Shown in pieces: positions 42,818-54,725 of a DNA stretch of 64,000 nt (positions within the stretch are counted from its first letter, which is position 1; every line of letters starts with the position of its first letter). Where the stretch lies: positions 62,165,668-62,229,667 of the forward strand of contig CP154955.1 of assembly GCA_039621445.1 (NCBI GenBank). Reading direction: 5' to 3'. The DNA comes from Euglena gracilis (Eukaryota > Euglenida > Euglenophyceae > Euglenales). The translations under genes and the position numbers were made by a program. The notes under the pieces were generated by a model that worked only from the letters and a program-made list of their open reading frames with translations, was not told where the DNA came from and made no database searches.

Positions 42818-44157
42818 TCCATGTGTGGTGATCTCCCCTTCCCCTCCCTCCGAAGGTTTCCGCCGATCTGGCAGCTGTTCCCCTTCTCCCACTGCATGAT
42901 GCCAGATGGCCAATTGTGCGGTGCAATGGCGACGAGTCCTTGACGTGATTGGTGACACGGTGATGGTCACCTGCAAAGGCGGCGTGGCACTGAAATGTGG
43001 CCCCTGACTGACCCCGCAGGGGGTGGACACATCGGAAGACACGAACAGCGCTCCAGCCCGGGCAGCTTCCGTGGAGTTTCACTGCTCCTGGACAGTCCCC
43101 CTGCAGCTCTGTCACCCACTACCGCAGCCAAAGCCACTTGCCGGCCCCACCGACACCCCCGGGAAGAAGCGGTTGTGGCTGGAAGACTGGCTGGACCTGT
43201 GACCGGTGACCCCCCCCCCTGCAAGGCGCGGGTGCCCCCACGTGCCCCGCCTGTGTGCTCAGAGCAATTGCGACGGGATCCAAACGCCTTTACCGCACTA
43301 CCGAAACCTTAAAGAGATTTTACGACAGAATTTTTGAGCTGATTTGCACCGAAGTCCGACCTGAACCTGTCCTCCTGTGGCAAAGCCTGCTGACCAAGAC
43401 GACAGAATGGGCCTGGGCAGCCCCCCGGCCAGCCCACCTGAACTGCTGGCCAGCTCAACCCGAACCAGCCCAACGTGTCTGAAAAAGACCCACCAGACCT
43501 GAGTTGGCTCATTTTATGTGTCTCTCGCAGCCAATCCATTCTTCTTCTCATCGTTTCTGTTGTGGGTTGGACCCCTCTTGGGGAGAATCTTCCCCTGTAA
43601 AAGAAAAAAACAAGCCTACCTGTGAAAAACTAAACACAGCCCCCAGCTCCCAACCGCAGCGGGCAGCCAAAACTGGGTAAACCATGGAATGAGCGCCTGA
43701 TTTTGACCAAAAGAAACGCGGACTTGGTCGGTCCCGTTCCACCTGGCCGGGGGGGGGGGGGGGGAGGGGAGCCCACCCCCCCCCTGACCACATACAAACC
43801 AGCCTCCCAACTTGGGTTGTTTTGGCAATTGGGTCATCCTTTCTTTGTGGAGTTCTTGAATCTGCCAGTCGGGCCGATGTGCCTCTCGATGTGGCGATGG
43901 CGATGGAGAAGGCGAGACACATTGCCTTCTTTGTAGCATGCACTGCCCAATCGGGAAAAGGAGGACAGCGCAAACCCGAACCAGCCCCCAGCCGATCAAC
44001 GACGAGCCAGCTCTTCCAAACGAAGGGGCCGACGGACCGAACGAGTGGGTGGTGGCGCTGGCCTGGACATTCATCGACCGGATGCGACCATAACCCTGAC
44101 GTGACCTGAAATAGATGCAGGGTTGGTGCCACCGCCAGCTGCCAGGGCACGAGGGGT
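42818..44157. other. Uncertain coding remnants
   Basis: A plus frame at 43822-43960 (FLCGVLESASRADVPLDVAM) and, in another frame, 44015-44098 (EWVVALAWTFIDRMRP-stop) look protein-like but are in different frames with no clear intron. No domain recognised; G-runs at 42700 and 43749. Confidence 0.3.
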
Positions 44158-44281
44158 GGAGGCTTCGATGTAAGGGCAGGTAGGGGGTGGTGGCGGTCAG
44201 GACCCCCCCCGGTCCAGGTGGGCTGGGTGGGGGGTCATCCCGCCACCCACACCGCGTATGCCCTCCTTAAATCAAACCCTG
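44158..44281. mobile_element. Short hAT-like MITE, degenerate copy
   Basis: The right end (GTATGCCCTCCTTAAATCAA then ACCCTG) matches the 42.4-kb element end. The left end is degraded (TTCGATGTAAGGGCAGGTAG). Confidence 0.55.
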
Positions 44282-44357
44282 GCGGGATGGGGGCAAGGTT
44301 GGGTTTCAGGCTCCAGATCAACAACCCATTTCCAATGAGTCAGGCGTTCAGCTCTGG

Positions 44358-44765
44358 GTGGACGGGAGGATGATGGCAACACCGACACCGAAATTCTCTG
44401 AGCCTGCTTGGCTGGATGCAGTTTTGGGTGATGGATGGAGAGGTGCGCCGGCCGCGTGGCTTGACCTGCAAGAGAAGATGCCCAGTGACAACTGGAAAAC
44501 CCATCTGAATTGGGCTGTGAGAATCATCCCAACAATCAACTTCTGGAACCGGCCCTTGCCAATCGCGCAAGACGCAGTGGCCCCAACGAGCACACGACTG
44601 GTCCGACCGGACACGTGGCATTTCAATTGGAAAAAGCTCACCGAAGACGTTGAAAGAACTCATCGAAGCACCAGTCCATATGGACAACGTATGAGCAAGC
44701 TCGAGTCTTTAAAAAGTATAATTTACAAAGATCACAGGGATCTCAAAAAAACTATGTTACCATAG
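44358..44765 (+). CDS. Hypothetical ORF, 135 codons
   Basis: A clean globular-looking frame (EPAWLDAVLGDGW, NWAVRIIPTINFWNRPLPIA, DTWHFNWKKLTEDVERTHRS) ending at 44765. No domain or splice signals recognised; may be a mobile-element or host gene fragment. Confidence 0.35.
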   Translation: MDGRMMATPTPKFSEPAWLDAVLGDGWRGAPAAWLDLQEKMPSDNWKTHLNWAVRIIPTINFWNRPLPIAQDAVAPTSTRLVRPDTWHFNWKKLTEDVERTHRSTSPYGQRMSKLESLKSIIYKDHRDLKKTMLP

Positions 44766-46544
44766 GGTACAGTCAAGAAAACAGGCACACAAAGTGCGCT
44801 TTGTGTTTCCCTCGTTTCTTGTTTGCGACGCTGGTTGAGCTCAACCAACCGAGTTCATTCACCAGCGTCGTCAACCAGTGGAACGGAATGCTGACCATCC
44901 TCCGGCGGGTTCAAATGGCATTAGGTGAATCAAAATTCTTCCACCCAAGTTATGTGGCCTAAACATGCGGAAAACAGGTAAATATGCGGCAGACAAAAGC
45001 CCGAAAAACCTCAAAATACGTCCCAAACAAAGGCAGGCTAAATCTGAACCAAAATCCGAGGTGGAAAACTGGAAAGATGAGAAACGTCATACAAAATTAT
45101 ACCACGAAAAAATTGTCAAAAGGGCTGAAAACAAAAGTGGAGAGGTGTGTGGATGTGTGGGTGTATCGGGTGGGATTTGGAGCAGGGATTTCTTGAGGAC
45201 CCCCAGGGTCCTGCTGACCGGCTGGAAAAAGTGCTGGCTGCCCCCCCCCCCCAGGGGGGAGGTCTAGCAAGCTGGCATCTGGGCCTAGCAGGAACATCAA
45301 AAATTACAAGCGACTCCTTGATGAGGAAATAAATTAAAAATGACGTCAATTGTATGCAAAATACACAGGGTGTGGGGGGGGGATATGTGGGTGGGGGGTG
45401 GGGTGGGCGGCACTGTGGGGTACTTTGGAGCTCTACTTTTGTGCCATCTCTCTCGTGTGCCCCAACTGGAAATCAAAAGTGATAGGCTCAAGCATGGTGA
45501 ACTGTTGATGCACAGCCCGAGCTGCAATGTGGATCTAATATCACCTCCGTGGTTGAAGCACAGATTCCTGGTCTCCAGGAGGAAATGAATGTAGGTGGGT
45601 TGGCTCAGAGTCATTCTGCACAAGTGTAATATGCCCCACTGATAAATCTATGAGATCACGTTTGGTTGGTCAGTGAGGGACCCCTGAGCTGGACCCCCGA
45701 GAGGGTCCAGCTGGAAAAAGGCTGCTTCCCCCACAGAGGTCCTGGGCTGGAAAAAAAAACAAATCCAAACCCAGGTTCGAACCAGGCCGGAAAGCGAACG
45801 GCATTTGGCCCATTTTTGGCCCATTTTTGCATCCCTGAGAGCGAAAAAATCTGTTACATCCAGCTGCCCATAAGGAAAAGGCAGCTGGAAAGAAATAAAT
45901 AAAAATTAGTTGATGGGGAGGGTCTATGGGGCTGAAATGATGGCTGGAGAAAAACTGCTGGCTGGCTGCCCCCCCCCTCCCCCGGGGGTGGGTCGAATTT
46001 TCTTAAGCTGCGCCCTAATCCGACGTTTTACGAGGAATCTCGATATCAACCATCCGCAACCTCACCTATGCATTTGGTTACCTCCAGATACTCAACCTCA
46101 TCCCAAACAAATACCCAACTGTACAAATCAGCTTCATGGGAGGGGAATTCTGCACCGCAAACTGGTTTGGAACGACCATTTCTTGGGGAGGGCAGTTGTT
46201 TTCCATCGGAATTCCGAAAGCAGATATTGGCGCGGAACCCAGTGGAAGGAATGTGTGGACCAGGTGGCGGGGGGGGGGGTTACCAGAGAGAATGGACACA
46301 ACCTCTCCTAGGAAGGAAGCTACCACCCCATGGCGTCATCTTTTCTTCGTCCTGTCCAAATGAATGCCTCAGCCTCCGACCACCAAACAGCACCACTGAA
46401 ACCACGAAGTTGGCATGCAGCGGGAGGCAAGGTGTCCCTTTGGGGGCAAAATTTGGAGCATGATTAGAAGAAAAGAGATGTGACGGTTGAATCAACAGGT
46501 GAGCAGACCCTATTGGGATTGCCTAATGGCTTTCCCTTCATTCT
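44766..46544. other. No supported gene
   Basis: Short overlapping frames, several G/C-run segments (45240-45260, 45375-45415, 45970, 46268) and no recognised domain. Confidence 0.35.
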
Positions 46545-47204
46545 GCACAGGTGGAAATATTCATATTTATTCTCATTTTCCCTTTTGGGACTGGAATTTC
46601 ATGTCCATTTTCTTCCTTTTCAGCAATCTGTGATTTGGTTTGGGGAATACGGAACAAAAGATTTACACCGTTACTCCAATTTTCCGACCCAAGTGGGTTG
46701 CGCATAAGGTAAAAGCGAGGGCTTTGGGCCAAAGGGACTCACATTGCACGTATACTTGGCAGCAGACTGGTTTTGGTCCTGCAGAATTCTTTGGTATTGA
46801 CCAGGAGCAGAGGGCTGTTATCACACAGTGCAGATACAACCCCTGGCTTCCAGCCAATGACTAAACAGTTGTACAGGTTCCAGAAGGCTTTGTACGGTAT
46901 TCGTCAGAACAGCCTCTGGAGCTTGTTCTCAAATTGTTAATTTTGTGGGTTTTGGTGTTTTTTTTTTGCTATTATAAAGATGCAAAACACAAGCCCTGAC
47001 GTTTATTTTCAATTACCTTATGATTCAATGATGCCTTGCAAGACATTGATTAAGAAGATAAGATTTGGAAGGTTTGTAAAATTTGGAAGGTTTTATATGA
47101 AACAGCTGGCAATTCCCACAAATGCATTATCTGAACCATTTGGTGAGCTCATGGAATTGACCAGTCCGAAATATGTTGACTTTGGATTGAGAAACCAAAA
47201 TTGA
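46545..47204 (+). repeat. Dispersed repeat A with its downstream unit
   Basis: Repeat A at about 46545-46765 (TCTGCACAGGTGGAAATATTC ... GTTACTCCAATTTTCC ... ACGTATACTTGGCAGCA), followed by 46860-47150, the inverse copy of 380-700. The 74-codon frame at 46980-47204 shares a conserved peptide pattern with 380-577, so the long unit was probably coding. Confidence 0.6.
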
Positions 47205-48755
47205 TTCAGGTAAGATGTATCGATGATTTGTGCTGTTTTATTGAACAATTATCATTAATAGTTGGAATTGGGAAAAACGTTGACACTGTCAGGCATGTTT
47301 GGGAACAAAGAAATCATCCTTCTAATTGCAATGAGAATTGCACTGGCTTCCAAACATAGGGACATCATTAATGTGCAATTAACTAACCCAGAACATAAGC
47401 TGTGCAATGAATGCGTTTGGAAGCTGTCCAGGTGTGACATTGAAATGTTCGGGATTTCATTAAAAGGGAATGTGAGCTAGGAGCTCTTTCTTTAATAAAA
47501 AAAATCAGTCAAAATTACTGATTTTTTTTGTGTCCTGAAAAATTACACTTTACCATTTTAGCGACATGATCAGAATTATGTCCATCATCATCATTTTACC
47601 CAATCTGCTTTGTTCTTCATGACAATTATCTTTTTTTCAACTTATGATAATCGCTGCAATTTCAACTCTCCTCCACATTGGTCACAGATTCCTCTTGGGT
47701 GACATGAATAAATCCCTCGACTCAGTTTCACATTGATACTGCTTGTGTGTTGACGCATCATTTCAATGAGTGGGAGAATTTGCTCAACACTGCCACTGGA
47801 ATATTTTTTTTCTTGCTGGAGAAAATGATACAGCGGAGATTTAAAGAACTGCAATTTTTGAATAGTTGTGTCTTTGGACAAAACCGCAGAGGGTTTTGTG
47901 TGCTCAAAGGCCAGGTGTGCCAACTGGGCCTATTCGTTGGAACTGGTCGAGTGCCTGCGGACTATGCTAATATGCTCATCACGTGGACTACGCTACCACG
48001 CTCATCACAGAGCTGCATCCGGCCCCGTGTTGGTACCTTGGAGGACCTCGACCTTGGGCATTGCAGTGACGTGTGGCGCATCCAATCCTAATCCTAATCC
48101 TTATCCATAGGGTTGCAAAGATTTCCATACAGGGTCCCCAAGGGGAGATGAGTGCTGTGGGGGGGGGGGTCCCAGAGCCAAAGGCAACAAAAAATTTTGG
48201 TTTTTGAAATGGGGGAGCATGCCGTCGGCCAGCTGTCGGCCAGCCGTGTGACTCACAGGGAAATGGGGTTGTGGTGGTGAACCTCAACAATCTTCCTCCA
48301 AAGTCATGTTCAGCATTAGCACTCCCCGGGATTTTCCATACCGGTCAGATTTTGTTGTTGTTCCTTGTTGTTGTTGCGCAGGTTTCTGAGTCGGCTAATC
48401 ACTGATGTATGCCCTCCTTCATACACACGGCAAAAGGTTTAGTACAATGAAACCCTTAGCCCATTTCCTCAAATCTGAAGAATAAAAAACATCCTGCCTC
48501 TATGGAGCGTTATTTTTGTGGTGGAGACTGTTTTGGGTGACTTCAAGTATCGCCGAAAAAAACAAAACATTGCTGAAGAGATTTACTTTTGTTCTTCCAC
48601 GACACTTTCGCAAATCTCTCCCCTTTCCCCCAAATGTCCCCAATGCTGCCTCTCCGGGCTGTCGGTCGCACCTTGGGCATTTTTATCACTGACTGTGTGT
48701 AAATGGGTCTGAGAGCGTGGTTTCCAGTTTCAATGCAAACCCCTCCATGTCACAC
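47205..48755. other. No supported gene
   Basis: A 72-codon plus frame at 47262-47480 (SGMFGNKEIILLIAMRIALA) looks protein-like and follows a TTAATAG acceptor-like site, but no partner exon is clear. A G-run segment lies at 48160-48175. Confidence 0.3.
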
Positions 48756-48910
48756 AGAAAATGGAATACTCACACTTCTGGGATTCGTTCAGCAGCAGCA
48801 GCAGCAGCGTGCTGAATGTGGGTGTGATCACAGTGAACAAGGTCAGCAGTTCCACAGCGAATCTGGGAAGGCTGTACATCGCCGCACAGGAAGAAAAAGG
48901 GGTCGTTTCA
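48756..48910 (-). CDS. Possible membrane-protein exon
   Basis: Minus frame encoding FAVELLTLFTVITPTFSTLL then a Leu run (from a CAG/CTG repeat) and NESQKCEYS: a strongly hydrophobic segment. Plus-strand reading gives a Ser-rich peptide instead. No splice sites verified. Confidence 0.25.
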
Positions 48911-49611
48911 CCAGTTGTGCCTTCATGCATTTGGCTACCAGTGCAAGAACACCTCAAATCTCTGTTTCTTCGCACTTCTCGAAATGTGCACCCTATACAA
49001 GTATTGCGCAATGCAACCCCCCCATTTTGGCCATTGAGCCAAACGGGGTGTATCCTGTCTTATCTTTACTTTATGGCATTCAGAATCCAAAAGTGGACTG
49101 CCTCCTGGTTGCGGCTGGACAAAAAAAAACATCAGCAGCAGCGAAGCGAGTGGCAGCAGGGTGGCGGTAGCCGCAAGTAACTGCCCCGGAGAGCCTTGAA
49201 CTGGATGCTTAGCGGATGCAAATGTACCTTCCATTCATTGTGGCATACACATAACACCAGAATTGCGTTCCTGTTCCATAACCACATTGTTTTTGTGTTG
49301 CGCCACCCCCCCCAGCCAAAGAGCACTTGAATTCAATTGTAAAAACAAGTTTTAGAGGAATTCACCATTCATGTCTGCATTGAGGAGATTTGCAGTAAAT
49401 TCTCCTGTTCCGCTTTTCTGCGCACCTTGCCCAACGTCAATGTCACCACCCTGCGAAGAGTGATGTCTTGCAAACACAGTGGCCTCGTTGATATCGTATT
49501 GCCGAACTCCTCACCACATCACTATTCCATTTCACTGCATCATGATTTATCTCTTTCTGCGCTGTGATTTTGAAAAATACCAAGTTTGCAATGCGCAAGG
49601 TCAAATTTGAA

Positions 49612-50040
49612 GATAGACACTCAGAGGTGCAGTGGGGGCCAGCAACACTTACACTCGCCGCCCTTACCTGGCCCTCTCCCTGCCATCGCTCCATCACTAC
49701 CACCACCATCTGCTGCTGAGGCAGAGGCCGTCCTCCTCGCCCACATGCCCGCCCCCAAGCGCCCTGCATGCTTCAGCGCGCTGTTTGTGACGTCGATCTC
49801 GAAAAGACACTTCCAGGAGGATACCCAAAAAGGGTGTGCTAAATACATCCACATTCAGAAGACAGCATTTGGTATCGCATACCCACACAAACCCACACAC
49901 AAACACAAAAACTCACGCAGTTGTTGGGCGTTCAGACAAAGTGGCTTGAGCCACAGCATGTGCATCACCAGGTAGCAAGCAGAAGCACCTTGTAGTTGCC
50001 CGTCAGTATGACCACACCAGGGTGGTTCATTTCATTCTCC
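49612..50040 (-). CDS. Possible host exons
   Basis: Minus frame at about 50035-49970 encodes HPGVVILTGNYK before a GTGCTT donor-like site. At about 49815-49700 it encodes CLFEIDVTNSALKHAGRLGA then MWARRTASAS. Both look like real coding but cannot be joined or named. Confidence 0.25.
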
Positions 50041-50378
50041 TCTTATGACAAATTCAACGTCATAGGTGTCGGAATTCATTAACCATGAGAGGCCGCCATG
50101 ACAGGATGACTTCTTCTACGCATGTGTGCAAGAACACAGCAAATGTGCCGAATCTCTCATAAAATCCTCAGTTCAAAAACAGCATTAAAATTGTACTCTT
50201 CCTGCCACAAAAGAAATTCCATATGCTTTTGCTTGTAAATGTAGGTTGGCTAACTCAGGATGAGACATTAGTGGCCAACTGTCGTTGATGCGATAAGTGC
50301 ACAATGCCCCTTGAGACAAAGATGGGCACATTACTTTGGGGAGGATTCTCTTTATGAATTCATGAGCACGTTTCATGG

Positions 50379-50574
50379 ATGGTCAGTTTCCTTGTGGCTT
50401 CAAGGCAATGCTGCAATTACAAATTGGACGAAAAACAGGCCGAGATGGTAGATGGCATCAAGAATCTGGCGGTGGCAAACATCTTCCTTGGGGAGTACAT
50501 CACCTTCCACGACGGCCCCCTGTTGCCACGGAGCAAGTCACTGATAATTCATGGCACGCCGCACGCAGGCCCTG
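50379..50574 (+). CDS. Possible coding fragment
   Basis: Plus frame encoding LDEKQAEMVDGIKNLAVANI then FLGEYITFHDGPLLPRSKSL: well-mixed, globular composition without a recognised family. The frame continues open to 50750 but loses protein-like character. Confidence 0.3.
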
Positions 50575-51216
50575 AGGGGTTGTCAAACCATTTTTTCCCC
50601 CCTGACCGGCTGGGACCCACCATCTTTTTCTGGACACATCTCCAACGGACTGCGTTTGCTGTGGCGCATCAACTGGCCCAGATTTGTGGTTTGTCAAGCC
50701 CATCTCCTCTCATTTTCCAAGTTGTTGTGTGGATTGTGCGCAGCAAATAGCCGACGGTGCTCATCATCACCCTGAGGGGTGGGATCAAATTTTCTTGACC
50801 TACGCCCTGTTGGAAAGCAAAGGAGAAAAAGGAATTTGTTACTCTGAACCAAAAGACATGCAGGAGGGTGAGAACTGGCTGATAGGGCAGGCTCTTCAGC
50901 CATACGAAACACACTTGAGGGCAGTTTAGGTTCGATCTATCAATCTTTTCTGGTTGATCAAACACAAACGGTTCAATGGTGTCATGTTGACAGGCGGGCA
51001 CAAACACTACCAGAAGTTTTCCGCCAACTTGAATGCACAGGTATGAACACCAGAGGCTTTGTGCACACATTGCTACAAATGGGTTCGGACCTTTGCTTCC
51101 CTTCTGGGTCTTTCAGAACCCGGTTCAGAACACTGTGAGGCTGAGAGCAATTTAGGTGCAGGGAACGAAATCGGGATGCTGTTGGGGCATCAAATAAGGA
51201 CCAAAACCCACACCAA

Positions 51217-51490
51217 TGGCCAGGAACTCGTCGCAGCCCGCCAAGCTGCAGGGTCACCACCATACTGGGCACCCGGTTCGCCACCACCTTGCGGTCTACC
51301 TTCAGAGGAACAAAGACACCAAATGTTGAAACCGGCCAGGTGTAGGCGGGTGGGCAGGTGGTCAGGTGCGAACCGGCGGACGCACATACCCCCAAGCCCC
51401 CTCTCCCACACACCCACGTGCCCTGGGCGGCGGCCCCAGCAGCGGCACTCCACCTCGTCCTTCGCCACCTCCAGCCCCCCCCCCCTCATT
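51217..51490 (-). CDS. Possible host exons
   Basis: GC-rich minus frames: LEVAKDEVECR at about 51480-51440 and VFVPLKVDRKVVANRVPSMV then VTLQLGGL at about 51325-51240. Codon composition resembles the CofD-like exons. Family unknown. Confidence 0.25.
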
Positions 51491-52609
51491 GAGCTACTGT
51501 CATCGGGCCACCCCTCACGCGAAAAATGTCCAGTCTTGAGGATCCGCCATGGTGGCTATTCATTCGAATCAGGTATTCTTCCTCATCTGCGGCATCCCAG
51601 ACTCTGAAAGCCCTGGTGTTCTCTTTGGCACAACGAACCAGGTGCCTCATTGAAAAGCTGGTTGCCATTCCTTAGACAAGGTTGATGGATGTCAGCAAAC
51701 CATTCTGTGGGACCTCAAGCATAGGGTTTTGCACTCCCAAAAAAAGAGGTGGGGTGGGTGAAGCATCACAAAAAAAGAAAAGTTTCCTTGAGCACCATGG
51801 TTTCATAGGGAAAGTAGTTAGGGTGACATTTTTACCCAAATGCACTGTTGGTTGGTGCAAGATTTCGGGGAGAAAACACATTCGATTTTACACACACCCT
51901 TCTGGCCGGGCGGTGCACCGGTGGGCGAAACAGGTGGTGGCCTGTGCCCTCCACCAACCGGAAAAACACTGCCCCTGGCCAGGGAACGGCAGCCCCAGGG
52001 TGGGATTGGGGCGGGAGTTAGCCGGCCAGGGGGCGGGTCCAACACCTGCAGGAGGGGGCTCTGGGTGTAAACATGTTTAAACATGGTTAGCAGGGGTATC
52101 TTATCTAATTTCGTCAATAAAAACATTCCGAAATACCTGAATATTGTTGGCGATTCTGATGGCTCTGCCAGAATTTGTACAAATCTTGAAATCTTGAACA
52201 ATTTCCCGTGGTACACAGGCTTCAGGTGGGAACCCAAACCCAAACGTGCATTCACATGATCACGGCCAGCCCCCAGAGGAATCACAAGGGGGATGAAAAT
52301 CAGTTAGTACAATGGATGGGTTCACCCCCAGCATCACAATTTCCAAATCTTGGAGCCCCAGATCGAGGGGTCAGCTCCAATTTTATTGTTGGAGGTCAGG
52401 GGGACAGCCAATCACAGGAAATAACTGTTGATGAACAGAAATCTTTTTTCGAGTTGATCATCTTGCATTCTGCCTCAAAAATTTCTGGGGTCCAATCTGC
52501 AAATCTGGTGTGTGTAGCATCATCATCGGGGGTGTAAAAGTTGGAAGCTTCAAAATCCAGGTGGAGGAGGACGATGAAATGGAATCCCAGCCACGTGATT
52601 TAGGAGTTC
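51491..52609. other. No supported gene
   Basis: Short frames only; ends at repeat C copy 2. Confidence 0.35.
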
Positions 52610-53425
52610 AGGTGGGGGGGGCTGCCATTCTAGATTAATGCATGGGGATAATTGGGCCCATGGTGTGGATTGTCCATTGGCAGAGCTGAACCAAGGTTTA
52701 ACCCAAGGAAAATATTGTGGAAAATCGGCTGGAAATTTTTGAGCGAGACATTCTCGAGCGCAGGCCGAACTTTGACATTGATTCTTGAAGATGTGGGATG
52801 CAAAAATGCTGAAATTTGCATCAAATTTGAACAGCAAAAGCAGAAAAGTCCGGAGGCTATTCAGCAGTCGGTCAGCCATTTTTTTTTCTCACAGTGCCAT
52901 CAAAAGGGGAATGCAGTGGAAAAATATTGAAAACCCCCACAAGCAACTTTTGACAATTGAAGTTGAGAGGCAGGTTGAAGGAGACTTCTTGGTTTGAGAA
53001 ATCTGTGAACCTGGATGGGCAGGCAGCTTCACTAACTCCTTAAGTGAAGATTCTTTGAATTCCCACGACGCGAAGAAAGACATTCTTTGAATTCCCAGCT
53101 GTGGAATCTCTTCCATTCCCCTGATATCCTCAATTGCACCTGTGGAAACATTTGATTCTCAGCCAATTGCTCAATCACAATCTGAATCTCAGGTTGGTTC
53201 TGAATTTCAGCGAAGTTTTAAAAAAGGAGAAGGAAAAGCCAGATTTTCAGCATCAGTGGGTCTTCTCAACCAAGTTGGGATCTGTTCTCAGCTTGTGGGA
53301 GAGAGTAAATTGGAGTGGCAAAAAGAAACCTCTGTACTTCAGGCAAGCAAGCCGTCGACAGGGGGAAAACCAGTGCGCCAGTGCCCAACCTGGAACTCCT
53401 CACTCAGGCCGATGGGGAGACCCAA
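52610..53425 (+). repeat. Dispersed repeat C, copy 2
   Basis: Matches 40900-41520 with small indels and an extra 130 bp near 53020-53150. Shares the KARFSASVGLLNQVGICSQL peptide region with copy 1 in the corresponding frame, and the CCAACCTGGAACTCCTCACT segment. Confidence 0.7.
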
Positions 53426-53729
53426 CTTGCTTAGCTCGTTTCAAAAATGCATAAAAAGTCAACCTTCCAAATTCGGTTACTCCCCTTCGAACCCAATGTT
53501 TCCCAACCCCATCCCCTGATTGCCCCCCCCCACCCGTGCAACTGGACCCCTTGCCCGCGGCCGGGAGGGAGGAGGATAATCTTTTTACATAATGAAGCAT
53601 TCCGGAAAAACATTCTGCTTCCAACGCCTGCGACGTGGATTGAGTGACCGCGCAACGTGGGCGTACACGCAGGCGATGATGGTGGAGAAGTGGACAGGGA
53701 GTTTGGTTTGTTTCGAGACATTCGCTTTT

Positions 53730-53760
53730 CATTCCAGTTGCGTTGATGGGTCACATGCAC
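53730..53760 (+). repeat. Left 31-bp direct repeat flanking the virus-like island
   Basis: Matches 61628-61658 at 28 of 31 positions; the last 13 bases, GGGTCACATGCAC, are identical. It lies at the change from host-like to AT-rich sequence. Confidence 0.75.
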
Positions 53761-54067
53761 ATGCCCACAGAGTGCAAGGAAGATACAAGGTGATGGAACT
53801 TGCTTTAACTCAGCAGTAGAACCAGTAGTTAAAATAGATTTAAAATCTCATAAGTACTACTTCATAAAATGCTTCCCATCAACAGGCGAAACACAAATAC
53901 CAGGAGTAGTAGAACCCGATCTAAACGATGGACATGATGTTCTAGTGATTTTTGTTAAGTATCTGAACACATTGCTAAATAGTGATATATACATATCACG
54001 AGAAGGTCCAAAGATGTTAAATTACAAGTTTAAAATTGTCCTAGAAAATGATGCTATAATTAACTAG
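53747..54067 (+). pseudogene. Truncated giant-virus-like gene, possibly TBP-like
   Basis: Open frame from the TGA at 53744 to a TAG at 54065, with no start codon. The virus-like part begins about residue 12 (QGDGTCFNSAVEP), followed by YYFIKCFPSTGETQIPGVVE. The CFNS ... K-x-F-P-x-TG-x-x-Q-x-PGV pattern reminds me of the TATA-binding-protein-like proteins of large DNA viruses, but I could not test this. The 5' end is cut at the island border, so only a C-terminal part remains. Confidence 0.4.
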
Positions 54068-54095
54068 CGGAGAACAAAAGAGAGTGGTTAGGATT

Positions 54096-54377
54096 ATGAA
54101 GAAAGCTTGTATAGGTATTAAGCTATTAATTGATTCGCTTTCATCTAAGTTAGATGCTGAAAAAGAACTTGGTAAAGCAAAAACAAATGAAGCTATTTCA
54201 GCTCTCATGAATGGAGATCAGGAAAAGGCAGGTAGTGCTACTATGGCTAGTTTATTGAACTTAAAAAGAGCTACAGAAATACAAGGTTATATACAATCTG
54301 TTTACACAGCATCTGATAAAATAATTATAGATACATATTCTACATTAGGACATGGAAAGAGAAACGCAAGTTCATAA
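54096..54377 (+). CDS. Small helical protein of unknown function
   Basis: 93 residues from the ATG at 54096; an upstream GTG at 54084 is possible but less likely. Ala/Lys/Glu-rich helices (ELGKAKTNEAISALMNGDQE). Starts 28 bp after the previous stop, in the same direction. AT-rich codon use. No family recognised. Confidence 0.55.
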   Translation: MKKACIGIKLLIDSLSSKLDAEKELGKAKTNEAISALMNGDQEKAGSATMASLLNLKRATEIQGYIQSVYTASDKIIIDTYSTLGHGKRNASS

Positions 54378-54410
54378 AAAGATAGGATCATTAAAGTTAC
54401 TGTGTTAAAT

Positions 54411-54418
54411 AAAATTGA
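54411..54418 (+). promoter_or_regulatory. AAAATTGA early-type promoter motif
   Basis: AAAATTGA followed by TTTTTA, 63 bp upstream of the ATG at 54474. Identical to the Mimivirus early promoter octamer. Confidence 0.6.
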
Positions 54419-54473
54419 TTTTTATCTATGTTTATCAAAAACACTAGAATTTGCTTAAATCTATTGAGCTTCG

Positions 54474-54656
54474 ATGGAACGAGAACAGCTGCCGGAACAA
54501 CGTGTCCATCAAGAACCACCACCTTGTCGACCTACTGTACATCGTTGTACTGTGTATGATAATTATTCTATGCGGGACTACCACACATATGATGGAGATG
54601 GTACTCCATTATTTAGTGGTAATTCCTGCAGTTCCAGTTGGATCAGAGAATTTTAG
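54474..54656 (+). CDS. Small Cys/Tyr/Pro protein
   Basis: 60 codons from ATG to TAG. Proline- and cysteine-containing N-terminus (EPPPCRP), then YDNYSMRDYHTYDGDGTP. Supported mainly by the promoter motif 63 bp upstream; an out-of-frame ORF overlaps it at 54451-54690. Confidence 0.4.
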   Translation: MEREQLPEQRVHQEPPPCRPTVHRCTVYDNYSMRDYHTYDGDGTPLFSGNSCSSSWIREF

Positions 54657-54725
54657 AAAATATTTATTCTCGTGTTATTTTTTGCGATAAATAAACATCT
54701 CAATTTATATCGAATAATATACTAG

